Position numbers and translations under genes: made by a program
Part shown: positions 8,888-17,940 of the stretch, in pieces
Numbering within the stretch: position 1 is the first letter of the stretch
How the letters are laid out: every line of letters begins with the position of its first letter
Notes under the pieces: generated by a model
Told to the model about the DNA's origin: nothing
The model's input: the letters and a program-made list of their open reading frames with translations, nothing else
Databases searched by the model: none
NCBI GenBank assembly: GCA_903789615.1
Contig: CAIFEV010000001.1
Span: 1-64,000 of the forward strand
DNA length: 64,000 bases
Direction: 5' to 3'
From: an uncultured Lachnospiraceae bacterium
Lineage (GTDB): Bacteria > Bacillota > Clostridia > Lachnospirales > Lachnospiraceae

Positions 8888-9817
8888 TTACCATTCCGCG
8901 TCCCAGTCGACTGTGCCGTAATATGTATCCAGGAATGTATAGTAGTCATCGTTATTAATGGCCGTCTGAGTTCTCAATTCTTTTTGGATCTGTTTTTCGA
9001 AACGGTTGATGGTGGGGAGCGGAGCGCCAAGCTTTTCCCGCAGGCTTTTTTTGACACGCTGAAACTGATTGTGGCTTGGCCGCATGTCACTTGTTTGCCT
9101 GGTGGTGTCGGTCGGATTAAACATCATATAGGCGGCGAAGATGATCAGGTCTTTCGCGGCATTGGTGTCAAGAGAACCGATGGTGTGAAGAAAATACTGC
9201 AGGATAGCGTCAACAAACAACGGGGAATTCGGCATTCTGTAATTCATGCGTGTTTCATAGTCGTACAGCACGGAAGCTTCTGCCTCACCGAGCAGCTGAC
9301 CCAGATAATTCCAGACAGCGGCAGTAAGAAGGTGGATCTGAGCCAGGTCAGAACCCATTGCAAGCGGACTGTATCTGCCAGACGTGTTGCGGAAATCCGA
9401 CGCGGAATATCCAAATGCAAATATATGCTGAAACTCTGCGAGGTAGTGGAAAATCAGCGGGACGGCGATGTCCACGCTGTAATAAACATTCGAACGGGTG
9501 AACTGCTTTTTCAGATTGCGGGCTGCTTTTTTCTGTTCAGCCGTCAGCGTTTCACCTGAGGGTGTAGACGCAGAGATCAGATCATAATTTTCCAGATTGT
9601 TGCCGACCGCCAGTATCTCACGCGTTCCCTGAAAGGCGTGACGGATGTCATAATTCAGCGCCAGCAGATATTCATAAGAGGAGTCGGACAAAATATCTGT
9701 ATATTCGTTGTAGTACGACAGCCAGCGCATGAGCGCGTCATATAAAGCATTCAGATCCTGATAATCCCCCTGAAGTTTCACGCCGGTAAGGTGCTTTGTT
9801 GGGATGATTTGTATCAT
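8888..9817 (-). CDS. Uncharacterised 309-residue protein (possibly DUF6904-like)
   Basis: An intact, well-formed gene: GAGG lies 7 bases before the ATG at 9817, and the protein begins MIQIIPTKHLTGVKLQGDYQ. It looks soluble and mostly helical, with repeated aromatic-rich helices (LMRWLSYYNEYTDILSDSSY, IFHYLAEFQHIFAFGYSASD) and no signal peptide. The start resembles small uncharacterised families annotated as DUF6904, but I am not certain of that. It sits between two copies of the primase-helicase family and an MNT/HEPN pair, which makes a role in a defence or mobile module conceivable; that is guilt by association only. Confidence 0.6.
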   Translation of the reverse strand: MIQIIPTKHLTGVKLQGDYQDLNALYDALMRWLSYYNEYTDILSDSSYEYLLALNYDIRHAFQGTREILAVGNNLENYDLISASTPSGETLTAEQKKAARNLKKQFTRSNVYYSVDIAVPLIFHYLAEFQHIFAFGYSASDFRNTSGRYSPLAMGSDLAQIHLLTAAVWNYLGQLLGEAEASVLYDYETRMNYRMPNSPLFVDAILQYFLHTIGSLDTNAAKDLIIFAAYMMFNPTDTTRQTSDMRPSHNQFQRVKKSLREKLGAPLPTINRFEKQIQKELRTQTAINNDDYYTFLDTYYGTVDWDAEW

Positions 9818-9981
9818 AGGTAAGCCTCATGTATGTGCGCGATGTACAGGCTTTTCGCCTGGACGGAAACAGTTCCGATTTTACAGTGCTGTTTTAAACG
9901 GTTTGATAATCTGATTTAACTGTATTGTACCCTGCCTGCGGGAAGAAAAACCAGGTAATTGTGAATGCAGCATAATTTGTT

Positions 9982-9990
9982 TGGTATAAT
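9982..9990 (+). promoter_or_regulatory. Extended -10 promoter element
   Basis: TTTGGTATAAT contains TGn-TATAAT (9982-9990), an extended -10 box. No good -35 box is placed at 17 bases. It precedes the MNT/HEPN pair by ~150 bases. The rest of 9818-10148 holds no gene I can support. Confidence 0.4.
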
Positions 9991-10148
9991 TGTATTATCA
10001 GGTTTGTCAAAGGAATGCAGACATTGTCATGCCTGCCGTATGTAACAGATATGATGATAAAATACGAGGTGTGACAGCAGAAAGCGGACGTAATGGATAA
10101 ATTGTTGCGAGAATTTCGTTGTCTGCACGGATTTTCGGGGAGTGGCTT

Positions 10149-10454
10149 GTGAAAAGGAATTGCTCAGAAATACATATTCCCCCAAGAGTACTGCGGGATA
10201 TTCTCCGTTTTGCACAGGAAGCATCTGTTGATAAGCTGGTTTTGTTCGGCTCAAGAGCGAGAGGGACCAATGCAGAACAGAGTGATATTGATCTTGCAGT
10301 GTTCGGCGGTGATTTTGACAGATTTTATGATGATGTGCAAGAGAAGACATGGAGCCTGCTTTCATTCGACCTTATTGATATGGATGGAAGGATTTCTTCT
10401 GAACTGGAGAAAGAAATCCAAAGGGACGGAGTGACGATTTATGAGAAAAATTGA
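10149..10454 (+). CDS. Minimal nucleotidyltransferase (MntA-like antitoxin)
   Basis: A ~101-residue nucleotidyltransferase with the full signature GSRARGTNAEQSDIDLAVF, i.e. GSxR followed by the DxD metal pair. GTG at 10149 is preferred because GGGGAG lies 7 bases upstream; a TTG at 10119 would add ten residues. MNT proteins of this size pair with HEPN partners (MntA/HepT type), where MNT modifies and silences the HEPN ribonuclease toxin. The HEPN gene overlaps its end by 14 bases, which is the standard arrangement. Confidence 0.88.
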   Translation: MKRNCSEIHIPPRVLRDILRFAQEASVDKLVLFGSRARGTNAEQSDIDLAVFGGDFDRFYDDVQEKTWSLLSFDLIDMDGRISSELEKEIQRDGVTIYEKN

Positions 10455-10848
10455 CAATTTTTGCAGATGTCTGAAAGTGCTGGAAAAAGGAGACTTTCAA
10501 AATGCGGAAGATGATGAAATTTACCGCATGGGGATGATTGGTCAATTCCAACTGACATTTGAGCTTGCATGGAAAGCGTTGAAATTTGTTCTGGAGCAGG
10601 ACGGCGTGGGCGGAGCAGAAACCGGATCGGCAAGAGATATTTTGAAACTTGCAGTCAGAACCGGATTCCTGCAGGATGAGAATATATGGCTGCTAATACT
10701 GAAGAAGCGGAATCAGTCGACGCATATCTATAATGAAGAGGATGCGGATGAACTTCTCATTCTGATACGGGACAGTTTTATTCCGGCTTTTTGCGATCTG
10801 GAGAGATTCCTTGTGAAAAAGCAGCAGGAGATTGAAGCGGATGCGTGA
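10441..10848 (+). CDS. HEPN-domain protein, HI0074 family (HepT-like toxin)
   Basis: A 135-residue helical protein of the nucleotidyltransferase substrate-binding (HI0074) family. It carries FQLTFELAWKALKFVLEQDG and the HEPN active motif RNQSTH (R-x4-H) followed by IYNEEDADEL. In characterised MntA-HepT systems this motif is the ribonuclease centre. Both the motif and the adjacent MNT gene are intact, so the pair is predicted to work as a toxin-antitoxin or abortive-infection module. It lies immediately upstream of the primase-helicase gene in the same direction. Confidence 0.88.
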   Translation: MRKIDNFCRCLKVLEKGDFQNAEDDEIYRMGMIGQFQLTFELAWKALKFVLEQDGVGGAETGSARDILKLAVRTGFLQDENIWLLILKKRNQSTHIYNEEDADELLILIRDSFIPAFCDLERFLVKKQQEIEADA

Positions 10849-10896
10849 AATGAAAACGAAATTTGATTGATGGCTGCCTGCTTTGGGAGATGTGCC

Positions 10897-12084
10897 ATGA
10901 ACATCGAGGAATACAACCTGGACTCACTCCGTGAACTGGTGCGGAATCTTCAGGAAGAAAATCGGGCTCTGCGGGAAGAATTGAGAAGAAATCATCTGCC
11001 GCAGCCTCTGGGCGAGGCGTTTGAAAAGGCAGGAAGGCATCCGGAAGATTATGACGCGGATCAGGGCGGGCGGATTCAGAGCGCATACATCGATGACCGG
11101 AAGGCAAATCAATTCTTCTCGATGTTCTGGGGGCGCATGGACGTATTCGCGAAGCGGGGCAGGAATGGAGGATACTTTCCGCAGTGTGAAAACAGTTGGA
11201 CGCCTGCGTGTCCCCGAACCCGGGGCGAAAAACAGTTCTGCGGTAGCTGCTCGCAGCATGTATGGAAAAAACTCGAATTGTGGAGGATAAAGAATCATCT
11301 GCTTGGATATAAAGATGATGGAACGGATGTAATAGGCGTTTATCCTCTGTTTCCGGATAATACCTGCAGGTTTCTGGTCTTTGACTTTGATAATCATGAA
11401 AAAGATGCAGAACGGACCGATTATGCGAATACAGATGATGCGTGGAAAGATGAGGTCGACGCGCTGAGACGAATCGGAGCGAAGTGCGGAGTTGATATGC
11501 TGACGGAGCGGTCGCGTTCCGGCAGAGGGGCGCATGTCTGGATATTTTTCCAGCAACCGGTAGACGCAAAGCTGGCCAGAACATTTGGATTTCTGCTGCT
11601 GGAAAAAGGAGCTTCTTCTGTTAATCTGAAGTCATTTCAATACTATGACCGCATGTACCCGTCGCAGGACGCATCGGCCGGTATTGGAAATCTGATTGCG
11701 CTACCGCTGCAGGGACGGGCATTGCAAAACGGAAACAGTGCATTTATTGATGAAGAATGGAACGCATATCCGGATCAGTGGAAGACACTTCTTTCCACCC
11801 GCAAATTAACGTTGCCGCAGGTACAGGAATATGTGGCCAACTGGTCGGCAGAGATTACCGGTCAGACTTTTATGCCTCTTGTCATAGGGGAAGAAAGATG
11901 GAAGCCATGGCGGAGGCAGGATTTCCTGCACAGGGCAGATGTTACCGGCATTCTGCATATCACGCTGGCGGACGGTATTTATGTCGATGCTTTAAATCTG
12001 AGGACAAGAATTCAGAATCAGATCCGCTGCATGGCGACGCTGGATAACCCTGCTTATTACTATAAGAATAAACATATCGGATGA
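10897..12084 (+). CDS. TOTE-like archaeo-eukaryotic primase half of a primase-helicase protein (gene interrupted by TGA)
   Basis: ATG 10897 follows GGGAGA by six bases and opens a 395-residue frame. An N-terminal coiled coil (DSLRELVRNLQEENRALREE, ~8-27) is followed by an archaeo-eukaryotic primase (AEP) domain of the kind described in TOTE conflict systems: IDDRKANQFFSMFWG, a Cys-rich insert (CENSWTPACP...CGSCSQH), the metal motif FLVFDFDNH (DxD) and SGRGAHVWIFF with the second-motif His. The frame ends at TGA 12082-12084, but the same frame continues without another stop into the helicase at 12169 (SNYNTSSTIYLGRDTEGYIR in between). Intact relatives would be one ~985-residue protein, so this is an interrupted gene or a translated first half. 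Confidence 0.8.
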   Translation: MNIEEYNLDSLRELVRNLQEENRALREELRRNHLPQPLGEAFEKAGRHPEDYDADQGGRIQSAYIDDRKANQFFSMFWGRMDVFAKRGRNGGYFPQCENSWTPACPRTRGEKQFCGSCSQHVWKKLELWRIKNHLLGYKDDGTDVIGVYPLFPDNTCRFLVFDFDNHEKDAERTDYANTDDAWKDEVDALRRIGAKCGVDMLTERSRSGRGAHVWIFFQQPVDAKLARTFGFLLLEKGASSVNLKSFQYYDRMYPSQDASAGIGNLIALPLQGRALQNGNSAFIDEEWNAYPDQWKTLLSTRKLTLPQVQEYVANWSAEITGQTFMPLVIGEERWKPWRRQDFLHRADVTGILHITLADGIYVDALNLRTRIQNQIRCMATLDNPAYYYKNKHIG

Positions 12085-12168
12085 TCCAATTATAATACGT
12101 CCAGTACGATTTACCTGGGACGGGATACAGAAGGATATATCCGGATTCCGAGGGGGCTGCTCGAGGAA

Positions 12169-13857
12169 TTGGTTGAAAGATGCGGGAAATCCGGTATCCC
12201 GGTCGATATATCTAATCAGCGCGAACCCGGACGTCCGATCCGGGTGCGATTCAAGGGAGAACTGCGTATGAGGCAGGCCCTGGCCGCGCAGGATATTTTG
12301 AACCATGATGATGGGATACTCAGCGCGGCTACGGCATTTGGCAAAACAGTCGTGTGCAGTTATCTGATAGCGGAACGCAGGGTAAATACACTGATTCTTC
12401 TGGAGAGCACGGATCTTATTACACAGTGGACGGATGAACTGAAAAAGTTTCTGGATATTGATGAAGAACCGCCCATGTACAGGACGAAAACCGGAAAGAT
12501 CAGGCGGCGGGAAAGCGTAATTGGTTCATTGAAGTCCGGTCAGGATAAAACGACCGGGATTGTAGACGTCGCGATGACGGGATCGGTCTTCAGAAAAGGC
12601 ACCTTGTTTGACAGGCTGAATTCGTACGGCATGGTGATTATGAATGAGTGCCATCATGCCGCATCCATGCAGGCACAGAAGATTTTGCAGCATGTGAACG
12701 CGCGCTATCTGTATGGCGTTTCAGCTACACCGATGCGAAGTGACAACCTTGAAAAAATAAATTACATGCTGCTGGGGCCGATACGCCACACATATACGGC
12801 CAGAGAGCGAGCCGATGATCAGGGGATGGGTCGTATTGTCGTTCCTCGATTTACCCGTCTTGTTAATCTCGCAGATGAAGAACCGGATATTCACGGAGCG
12901 TATGATGCAATATGCGGAGATGTTGATCGCAATACCATGATCCTGAAGGATGTGAGAAACAGTGTACAGGAGCATCACACACCTGTGATTCTGACGCGGC
13001 AGAAAAAACATGCAAAGTATCTGTACGAAAATTTAAAAGGTTGTGCGGATCATATTTTTCTTCTTTACGGTGACAATACTGCGAAAGAAAATGAAGCAAT
13101 CCGGGCTGACATGAAACGGGTTCCTGATTCTGAGTCTCTCGTGCTTGTCGCGACGGGACAGAAAATCGGAGAAGGATTCGATTTTCCGAGACTGGACACT
13201 CTGATGCTGGCAGCGCCGGTAGCGTATGGCGGAAGACTGACGCAATATGTCGGACGGATCAGCAGAGAATATCCGGGGAAGAAAAATATTTACGTTTATG
13301 ACTATATTGATTCACATATCCGGATATTTGCCAGTCAGTATCATAGAAGACTTGTTGTGTATCGCAAACTGGGGTTTTCTGTATGCTCCTCAGACACAGG
13401 AAGGCAGACTGCGAAGGCTGTTTATGATTCCGGGGACTATCTGCCTGTGTTTGAAAGGGATCTCATTGAGGCAGATCAGGAAATCATCGTTGCAAGCCCG
13501 GATCTGAGGCCAGGAAAAACCGGACGATTTTTGAAAATTATCCGCCCGCGTCAGGAAGCTGGCGTTCAGGTGACAGTCGTCACGAGAAATCCGGATGAAA
13601 TCCTGTACGGTGACAGCAGTACCGCGGCAGAAATTATTCAGGATATGCGGAAAGCCGGTGTTTCGGTTCGCTGTACAGAGGATGAGAGCCAGCATTATGC
13701 CGTGATTGACCGGCAGCTGGTGTGGCATGGCGGGATGAATCTGCTGGGCCGAGATGATGCGTGGGACAATCTGATCCGGGTCAGAAATGTTCAGGCAGCA
13801 GCAGAATTGCTGGAGATTTCTGAAAGGGACAGCAATGCTGCTTACGAAGGCTCTTGA
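12169..13857 (+). CDS. SF2 helicase half of the TOTE-like primase-helicase protein (after in-frame TGA)
   Basis: Same frame as the primase half; the first usable start is TTG 12169, without a clear ribosome site. Motifs in order: Walker A-like ATAFGKT, motif II NECHHA (most relatives have DECHH, so the Walker B Asp is Asn here), SATP (motif III), a second RecA-like domain with VLVATGQKIGEGFDFP, and motif VI QYVGRISREYPGK. A C-terminal phospholipase-D-like region (IIVASPDLRPGKTGRF to HYAVIDRQLVWHGGMNLLG) follows, but the HxK motif reads HYA. The stop upstream plus two altered motif positions suggest inactivation, while the rest is well conserved, so decay would be recent. Confidence 0.78.
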   Translation: MVERCGKSGIPVDISNQREPGRPIRVRFKGELRMRQALAAQDILNHDDGILSAATAFGKTVVCSYLIAERRVNTLILLESTDLITQWTDELKKFLDIDEEPPMYRTKTGKIRRRESVIGSLKSGQDKTTGIVDVAMTGSVFRKGTLFDRLNSYGMVIMNECHHAASMQAQKILQHVNARYLYGVSATPMRSDNLEKINYMLLGPIRHTYTARERADDQGMGRIVVPRFTRLVNLADEEPDIHGAYDAICGDVDRNTMILKDVRNSVQEHHTPVILTRQKKHAKYLYENLKGCADHIFLLYGDNTAKENEAIRADMKRVPDSESLVLVATGQKIGEGFDFPRLDTLMLAAPVAYGGRLTQYVGRISREYPGKKNIYVYDYIDSHIRIFASQYHRRLVVYRKLGFSVCSSDTGRQTAKAVYDSGDYLPVFERDLIEADQEIIVASPDLRPGKTGRFLKIIRPRQEAGVQVTVVTRNPDEILYGDSSTAAEIIQDMRKAGVSVRCTEDESQHYAVIDRQLVWHGGMNLLGRDDAWDNLIRVRNVQAAAELLEISERDSNAAYEGS

Positions 13858-13882
13858 CGTCCGCACGGTTATTTTGTATGCT
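13854..13882 (+). promoter_or_regulatory. Promoter of the MacB-type export operon
   Basis: TTGACG (13854-13859), a 17-base spacer and TATGCT (13877-13882). It overlaps the stop of the helicase gene and precedes the adaptor gene at 13947. Confidence 0.55.
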
Positions 13883-13894
13883 TAGTGTACTAAG
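13881..13894. promoter_or_regulatory. Perfect palindrome at the operon start (putative operator)
   Basis: CTTAGTGTACTAAG is a perfect inverted repeat overlapping the -10 box and predicted start site. A second inverted pair, AATACAG (13901-13907) and CTGTATT (13924-13930), follows in the leader. The first resembles sites used by GntR/YtrA- or PadR-type repressors of ABC exporters; no such regulator gene is adjacent. Confidence 0.5.
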
Positions 13895-13946
13895 AACAAT
13901 AATACAGTTAAAACTATTGAGCTCTGTATTACGAAAGGATCGGACC

Positions 13947-15221
13947 GTGAAAAAAGTGCATAAAAAGATCTTGGCCGGGGCGGCAATGGCTGTGACTGCG
14001 GCCGTTGTGGCGGGGAGTGCATGGGCCATGAAGCGGCAGACAGGCGAGGCGGGTGCCGGCCGGGTGTATGTGTCAAAGGTAGCGGCGGTGAATTCGGCGG
14101 GCACAGATGCGGCGCAGACGGCGGTGAACCGATACAGCGGTGTCGTGAAGAATCAGAAGACGCAGAAGATCACGCTGGACCAGACAAGAAGCGTACAGGA
14201 GATTTATGTGAAGGCCGGGGACGTGGTGAGCGAGGGCGATCCGCTTTTTCTGTATGACACGAAGGGGACGGAGTTGAAGATTCAGCAGGCGCAGCTAAAG
14301 ATCGAGCAGCTTAGCGGCACGGTGCAAAGTGACGAGGAGCAGATCGGGCAGCTGCAGAAGGATCTTGCCGCGGCGGCCGCGTCGGACAAACCGGGGATTT
14401 CGGCGCAGATTCAGCTTCTGCAGGCGGACAGCGCGCAGTGTTCGTATGACATTGAGACGACGAAGATGGAGATTGAGCGGTACCAGGCGCAGATCGACGG
14501 CGCCACGGTCACGGCGAAGCTTTCCGGGACGGTGGAGTCCGTGGCGGATCCTTCCGGTGACTACGGGCAGGCGGCGCAGGCTGGTGAAAGCGGGGATTCC
14601 GGAGAGGGTGGGATTTCCGGCACCGGCGGGGCGGACGGTGCGTCTGCTGGCGGCGGGACGACGCTGATGAGCATTGTCGGAACGGGGGATCTGAGGATTC
14701 AGGGAACCGTGAGCGAACTGAACGTGTACACGCTCTCCGAGGGACAGCCGGTGATTGTGCGCTCCCGGGTGGATGAAAGCAGGACGTGGGCAGGAACGAT
14801 TGACTCTATTGAGAGCAAGCCGGAGGAAAATGCCGGCGGAACTTCCTACTACATGGGAGCTGGAAGTGACCAGACGCAGAGTGCATCAAAATACAGCTTT
14901 TTCGTGACGCTTGACTCGGCGGAAGGGCTTCTGCTCGGCCAGCATGTGACGGTGGAGCCGGATTTCGGGCAGGAAGGGGAAAGGAGCGGCATCTGGCTGG
15001 ACGCGGGATTCCTGGTTCAGCCGGATGGCGGAACGCCCGCATTTGTCTGGGGGACGAGGGAAGCCGGCGGAAAGCTGACGCAGATCCCGGTTGAAACCGG
15101 CGCGTTTGATGAACAGCTGAGCCTGTATGAGATTGTGTCCGGACTGTCGGATACCGACTACATCGCCTGGCCGGATGAGAGCTGCCGCGAAGGTGCCCCG
15201 ACATCCGCGGGTGAGGTGTGA
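13947..15221 (+). CDS. HlyD/RND-family adaptor subunit of an ABC exporter (first copy)
   Basis: A 424-residue membrane-anchored adaptor. The GTG at 13947 follows GAAAGGA by seven bases, and the protein starts with a basic tip and one hydrophobic anchor (about residues 8-28). A split biotinyl-lipoyl fold (TLDQTRSVQEIYVKAGDVVSE and later GTVESVADPSGDYG) flanks a coiled coil (~110-185), and a Gly/Ser-rich loop (~210-240) is followed by a beta-barrel region. Such subunits bridge MacB-type transporters to the wall or outside in Gram-positive bacteria. The ATPase starts 11 bases after its stop, and a second, different adaptor lies two genes downstream. Confidence 0.82.
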   Translation: MKKVHKKILAGAAMAVTAAVVAGSAWAMKRQTGEAGAGRVYVSKVAAVNSAGTDAAQTAVNRYSGVVKNQKTQKITLDQTRSVQEIYVKAGDVVSEGDPLFLYDTKGTELKIQQAQLKIEQLSGTVQSDEEQIGQLQKDLAAAAASDKPGISAQIQLLQADSAQCSYDIETTKMEIERYQAQIDGATVTAKLSGTVESVADPSGDYGQAAQAGESGDSGEGGISGTGGADGASAGGGTTLMSIVGTGDLRIQGTVSELNVYTLSEGQPVIVRSRVDESRTWAGTIDSIESKPEENAGGTSYYMGAGSDQTQSASKYSFFVTLDSAEGLLLGQHVTVEPDFGQEGERSGIWLDAGFLVQPDGGTPAFVWGTREAGGKLTQIPVETGAFDEQLSLYEIVSGLSDTDYIAWPDESCREGAPTSAGEV

Positions 15222-15232
15222 GGAGGGAAAAG

Positions 15233-15916
15233 ATGCTGCTGGATCTCCAACATATTGACAAAAGTTACGGAGAGGGTGACATGGCCGTCCCGGTTCTGCA
15301 CGACATCTGCCTGCAGATGGAAAAGGGAGAATATGTGGCAGTCATGGGACCTTCCGGATCGGGCAAATCGACTCTCATGAACATCATCGGACTGCTGGAC
15401 GTGCCGACGGCCGGCCGGTATATGCTGGACGGCGAGGACATGGCCGGAAAAAGTGACAACGAACTGGCCGTGCTGCGCAACCGGACGATCGGATTTGTGT
15501 TTCAGAATTTCAACCTGCTGCCGCGGGAGACAGCCCTGGAGAATGTAGCGCTTCCGATGGTGTATGCGGGAATTGAAAAAAAGGAGCGGCAGCGCAGGGC
15601 TGAAGAGGCTCTGATGCGGGTCGGGCTTGACGACAGGATGTCATTTTTTCCTACGCAGCTTTCGGGCGGACAGAGGCAGAGGGTCGCCATTGCGCGGGCG
15701 ATGATCATGAAACCGGCGCTGCTGCTGGCGGATGAGCCGACCGGCGCGCTTGACAGCGTTTCCGGGCGGCAGGTGATGGAGCTGTTCGGGCAGCTGAACG
15801 ATGAGGGGACGACGATCCTGATGATCACGCACGAGCAGGAGGTTGCGGACTTCGCCGGCAGACAGATGGTGATCCTCGACGGAAGGCTTCACGGGAAGGA
15901 GGCCGCAGGAACGTGA
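15233..15916 (+). CDS. ABC transporter ATP-binding protein (MacB/LolD type)
   Basis: A 227-residue ATPase with Walker A GPSGSGKST (~38-46), Q-loop QNFNLLPRET, signature LSGGQRQRVAIARA (~140) and Walker B LLLADEPTGALD (~162-173). ATG 15233 has AGGAGGG five bases upstream, so the in-frame start at 15218 is less likely. It belongs to the macrolide-exporter/lipoprotein-release class that works with a FtsX-like permease, here the gene at 17940. Its stop overlaps the next start (GTGA). Confidence 0.92.
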   Translation: MLLDLQHIDKSYGEGDMAVPVLHDICLQMEKGEYVAVMGPSGSGKSTLMNIIGLLDVPTAGRYMLDGEDMAGKSDNELAVLRNRTIGFVFQNFNLLPRETALENVALPMVYAGIEKKERQRRAEEALMRVGLDDRMSFFPTQLSGGQRQRVAIARAMIMKPALLLADEPTGALDSVSGRQVMELFGQLNDEGTTILMITHEQEVADFAGRQMVILDGRLHGKEAAGT

Positions 15917-17940
15917 ACAGACGCGTTAAAAAATATATTAAGCGCATCGGGATTGCCGCGGCGTGCGCCGCTGTGGCGGCAGGCGTCCTGACACGCCTGC
16001 GCGTCCGGACGGGCGGCGCCGTGCAGGTGCTTCCGGTTTCGATGATGTCAGGGCCGGCGGAGACGCTGATGTTCACCGGCGTGGTGAATGCAAGTCCCTC
16101 ACAGAATGTGAAGCTGAAAGACGCGATGGTGCGCTCGGTCAATGTGACGGCCGGTGACACGGTGAAAAAGGGCGACGTGCTGATGGAGTACGACACGACA
16201 TCCTTTGCCCTGACGGTACAGGCAGACGAGGCGAAGATCGCGGTGCTGGAGGCGGATCTGGGCAGACAGAAGCGCCGCCTTGAGCAGGTGCGGGGACTTA
16301 AACCGTCAGAAAGCGCTCCCCTTCAGGCAGATCCGGCCCCGTCCTCCACGGAAGAAGGGGGAAATGACCAGAAGAAGGACATGCCGCCGCTTGTGACGGA
16401 AAGCAGACTGGACGAGAAAAAAGCCGGGAGCCGCGAGGTTTTTCAGGTGACGACACAGACGGTCGTGAGCGCCGGATTCCTGCAGAAATTGCAGCAGACA
16501 GCCACCTGCGCCAGACTGGACGTGTTTGAGGGGAATGTGTATTACGGGACGTGGATCCTGGACGGCGCTGCGCTTGCGGGGACTGCGGGGATAAACGGCG
16601 GATCGTACCGGCCGCTTTCCGGGCAGGAAAAGGATGCGCTTGCGGACGAAATAGCCCGGGATATTCTTTCCGGCGCGGCGGGAGACCAGACGCCGGGGCA
16701 GACAGCGCCTCCGGAACCTTCCTCGCAGCCGGCACAGTCGTCCCAGCCATCACAGCCGTCCCCGGTCGCTCCGTCATCACAGCCGTCACAGGTCTCTTCG
16801 ACGCCGCAGTCGTCACAGACGCAGCCGGATCAAACCTCTCCGTCATCGCAGACTTCGCAGCCTGCCGTTGCAGTGGCGACGGCGGCAGACGTGAAGGCTT
16901 TGAGCGGCAGGATCCGTCAGATCCTGGAGAGCAGCGGTCTGGGAATTGTGCAGGCCCCAGTGAGCAGTGAGACTGCGTTTCAGGACTGGAAACTGGCGGA
17001 CAGCATGCAGATCACGGAGCAGGGGGCGGTGATCCGCTCCGGCAGCGGGTACGGCGTATTTCAGGCGTCGGCGCCGATTCCGTATGAGGAGTATGCGGCC
17101 GCAGACGGCGGGTATGAGACAGAAGCGGCAGACGCTCTTCCCGTGACCGGGACAGAAGATGCAGGACCGGCGGACACGTCTGATGAGAATTATGTTTACA
17201 CGCAGGCAGAGCTGGCTTCGCTGATCAAGCAGAGCCAGAAAACGATTCAGGACACGGATCTGCAGCTTCGGCAGGCCAGGATCACGCTGGAGCAGGACAG
17301 AGAGACAAAAAAAGACGGTCTGGTTAAAGCACAGTCGGACGGTGTCGTAAAGGAAGTGAAGGATTACCGGGCAGTGTCTCCCGGAGATACGGTTATCACG
17401 GTGGCGGGAGATTCCGGATATGAGATAACGGCGTATGTGGACGAGCTTTCGGTGACGGGGCTTTCTGCGGGGGACGCGGCGCAGATCACCGACTATTCCA
17501 CCGGCAGTACAATGAGCGGAAGCATTCTGTCCATTTCCGACCGGCCGGCGGATGAAAACATGGGCTATGAAGTGTACGGCGTCAATCCGAACAGTTCGTA
17601 TTATCCGGTGACGATCGCGGCGGAGGACACGAAAGAGGCGCTTGACAAAGCGTCGCGGTGCGGGGTTGCATTTGCCATGCAGGAGAGTCCGGCGCTTGTG
17701 ATCGAGTCGATGTATGTGCGCTCCGATGGCGGCGGAAAATATGTGATGCTTGCGGGAGAAGACGGGCGGCTTGAAAAGCGGTACGTGAAGACCGGAAGGA
17801 CGATCTACAACTATCAGGTTGAAATTCTGGACGGGCTTTCCGCGGAGGATTACATTGCGTTTCCGTACGGTTCGAATGTGACGGAGGGCGCGAAAGCGGA
17901 GCGGATGGACATGTCAGATCTGTACGGAGGAATCTACTGA
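15913..17940 (+). CDS. HlyD/RND-family adaptor subunit with Ser/Pro/Gln-rich insert (second copy)
   Basis: A 675-residue adaptor, long for its family. GTG 15913 overlaps the ATPase stop and follows AAGGAGG by ten bases. One N-terminal membrane anchor (~12-28) precedes a half-lipoyl motif (ALTVQADEAK region), a low-complexity linker rich in Ser, Pro and Gln (repeats of SSQPSQP, about residues 260-320), a second coiled coil (~435-475: TIQDTDLQLRQARITLEQD) and a barrel domain. The insert has no recognisable domain and may span the peptidoglycan. Having two unlike adaptors in one MacB operon suggests either a hetero-oligomeric adaptor or alternative substrates. Confidence 0.78.
   Translation: MNRRVKKYIKRIGIAAACAAVAAGVLTRLRVRTGGAVQVLPVSMMSGPAETLMFTGVVNASPSQNVKLKDAMVRSVNVTAGDTVKKGDVLMEYDTTSFALTVQADEAKIAVLEADLGRQKRRLEQVRGLKPSESAPLQADPAPSSTEEGGNDQKKDMPPLVTESRLDEKKAGSREVFQVTTQTVVSAGFLQKLQQTATCARLDVFEGNVYYGTWILDGAALAGTAGINGGSYRPLSGQEKDALADEIARDILSGAAGDQTPGQTAPPEPSSQPAQSSQPSQPSPVAPSSQPSQVSSTPQSSQTQPDQTSPSSQTSQPAVAVATAADVKALSGRIRQILESSGLGIVQAPVSSETAFQDWKLADSMQITEQGAVIRSGSGYGVFQASAPIPYEEYAAADGGYETEAADALPVTGTEDAGPADTSDENYVYTQAELASLIKQSQKTIQDTDLQLRQARITLEQDRETKKDGLVKAQSDGVVKEVKDYRAVSPGDTVITVAGDSGYEITAYVDELSVTGLSAGDAAQITDYSTGSTMSGSILSISDRPADENMGYEVYGVNPNSSYYPVTIAAEDTKEALDKASRCGVAFAMQESPALVIESMYVRSDGGGKYVMLAGEDGRLEKRYVKTGRTIYNYQVEILDGLSAEDYIAFPYGSNVTEGAKAERMDMSDLYGGIY

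Noticed and set aside
7069-12084. Genetic code change (TAG or TGA as sense codons)
   Set aside because: All stops concerned are in accessory, decaying genes; ordinary genes here end in TGA or TAA as normal stops and show no in-frame TGA or TAG.
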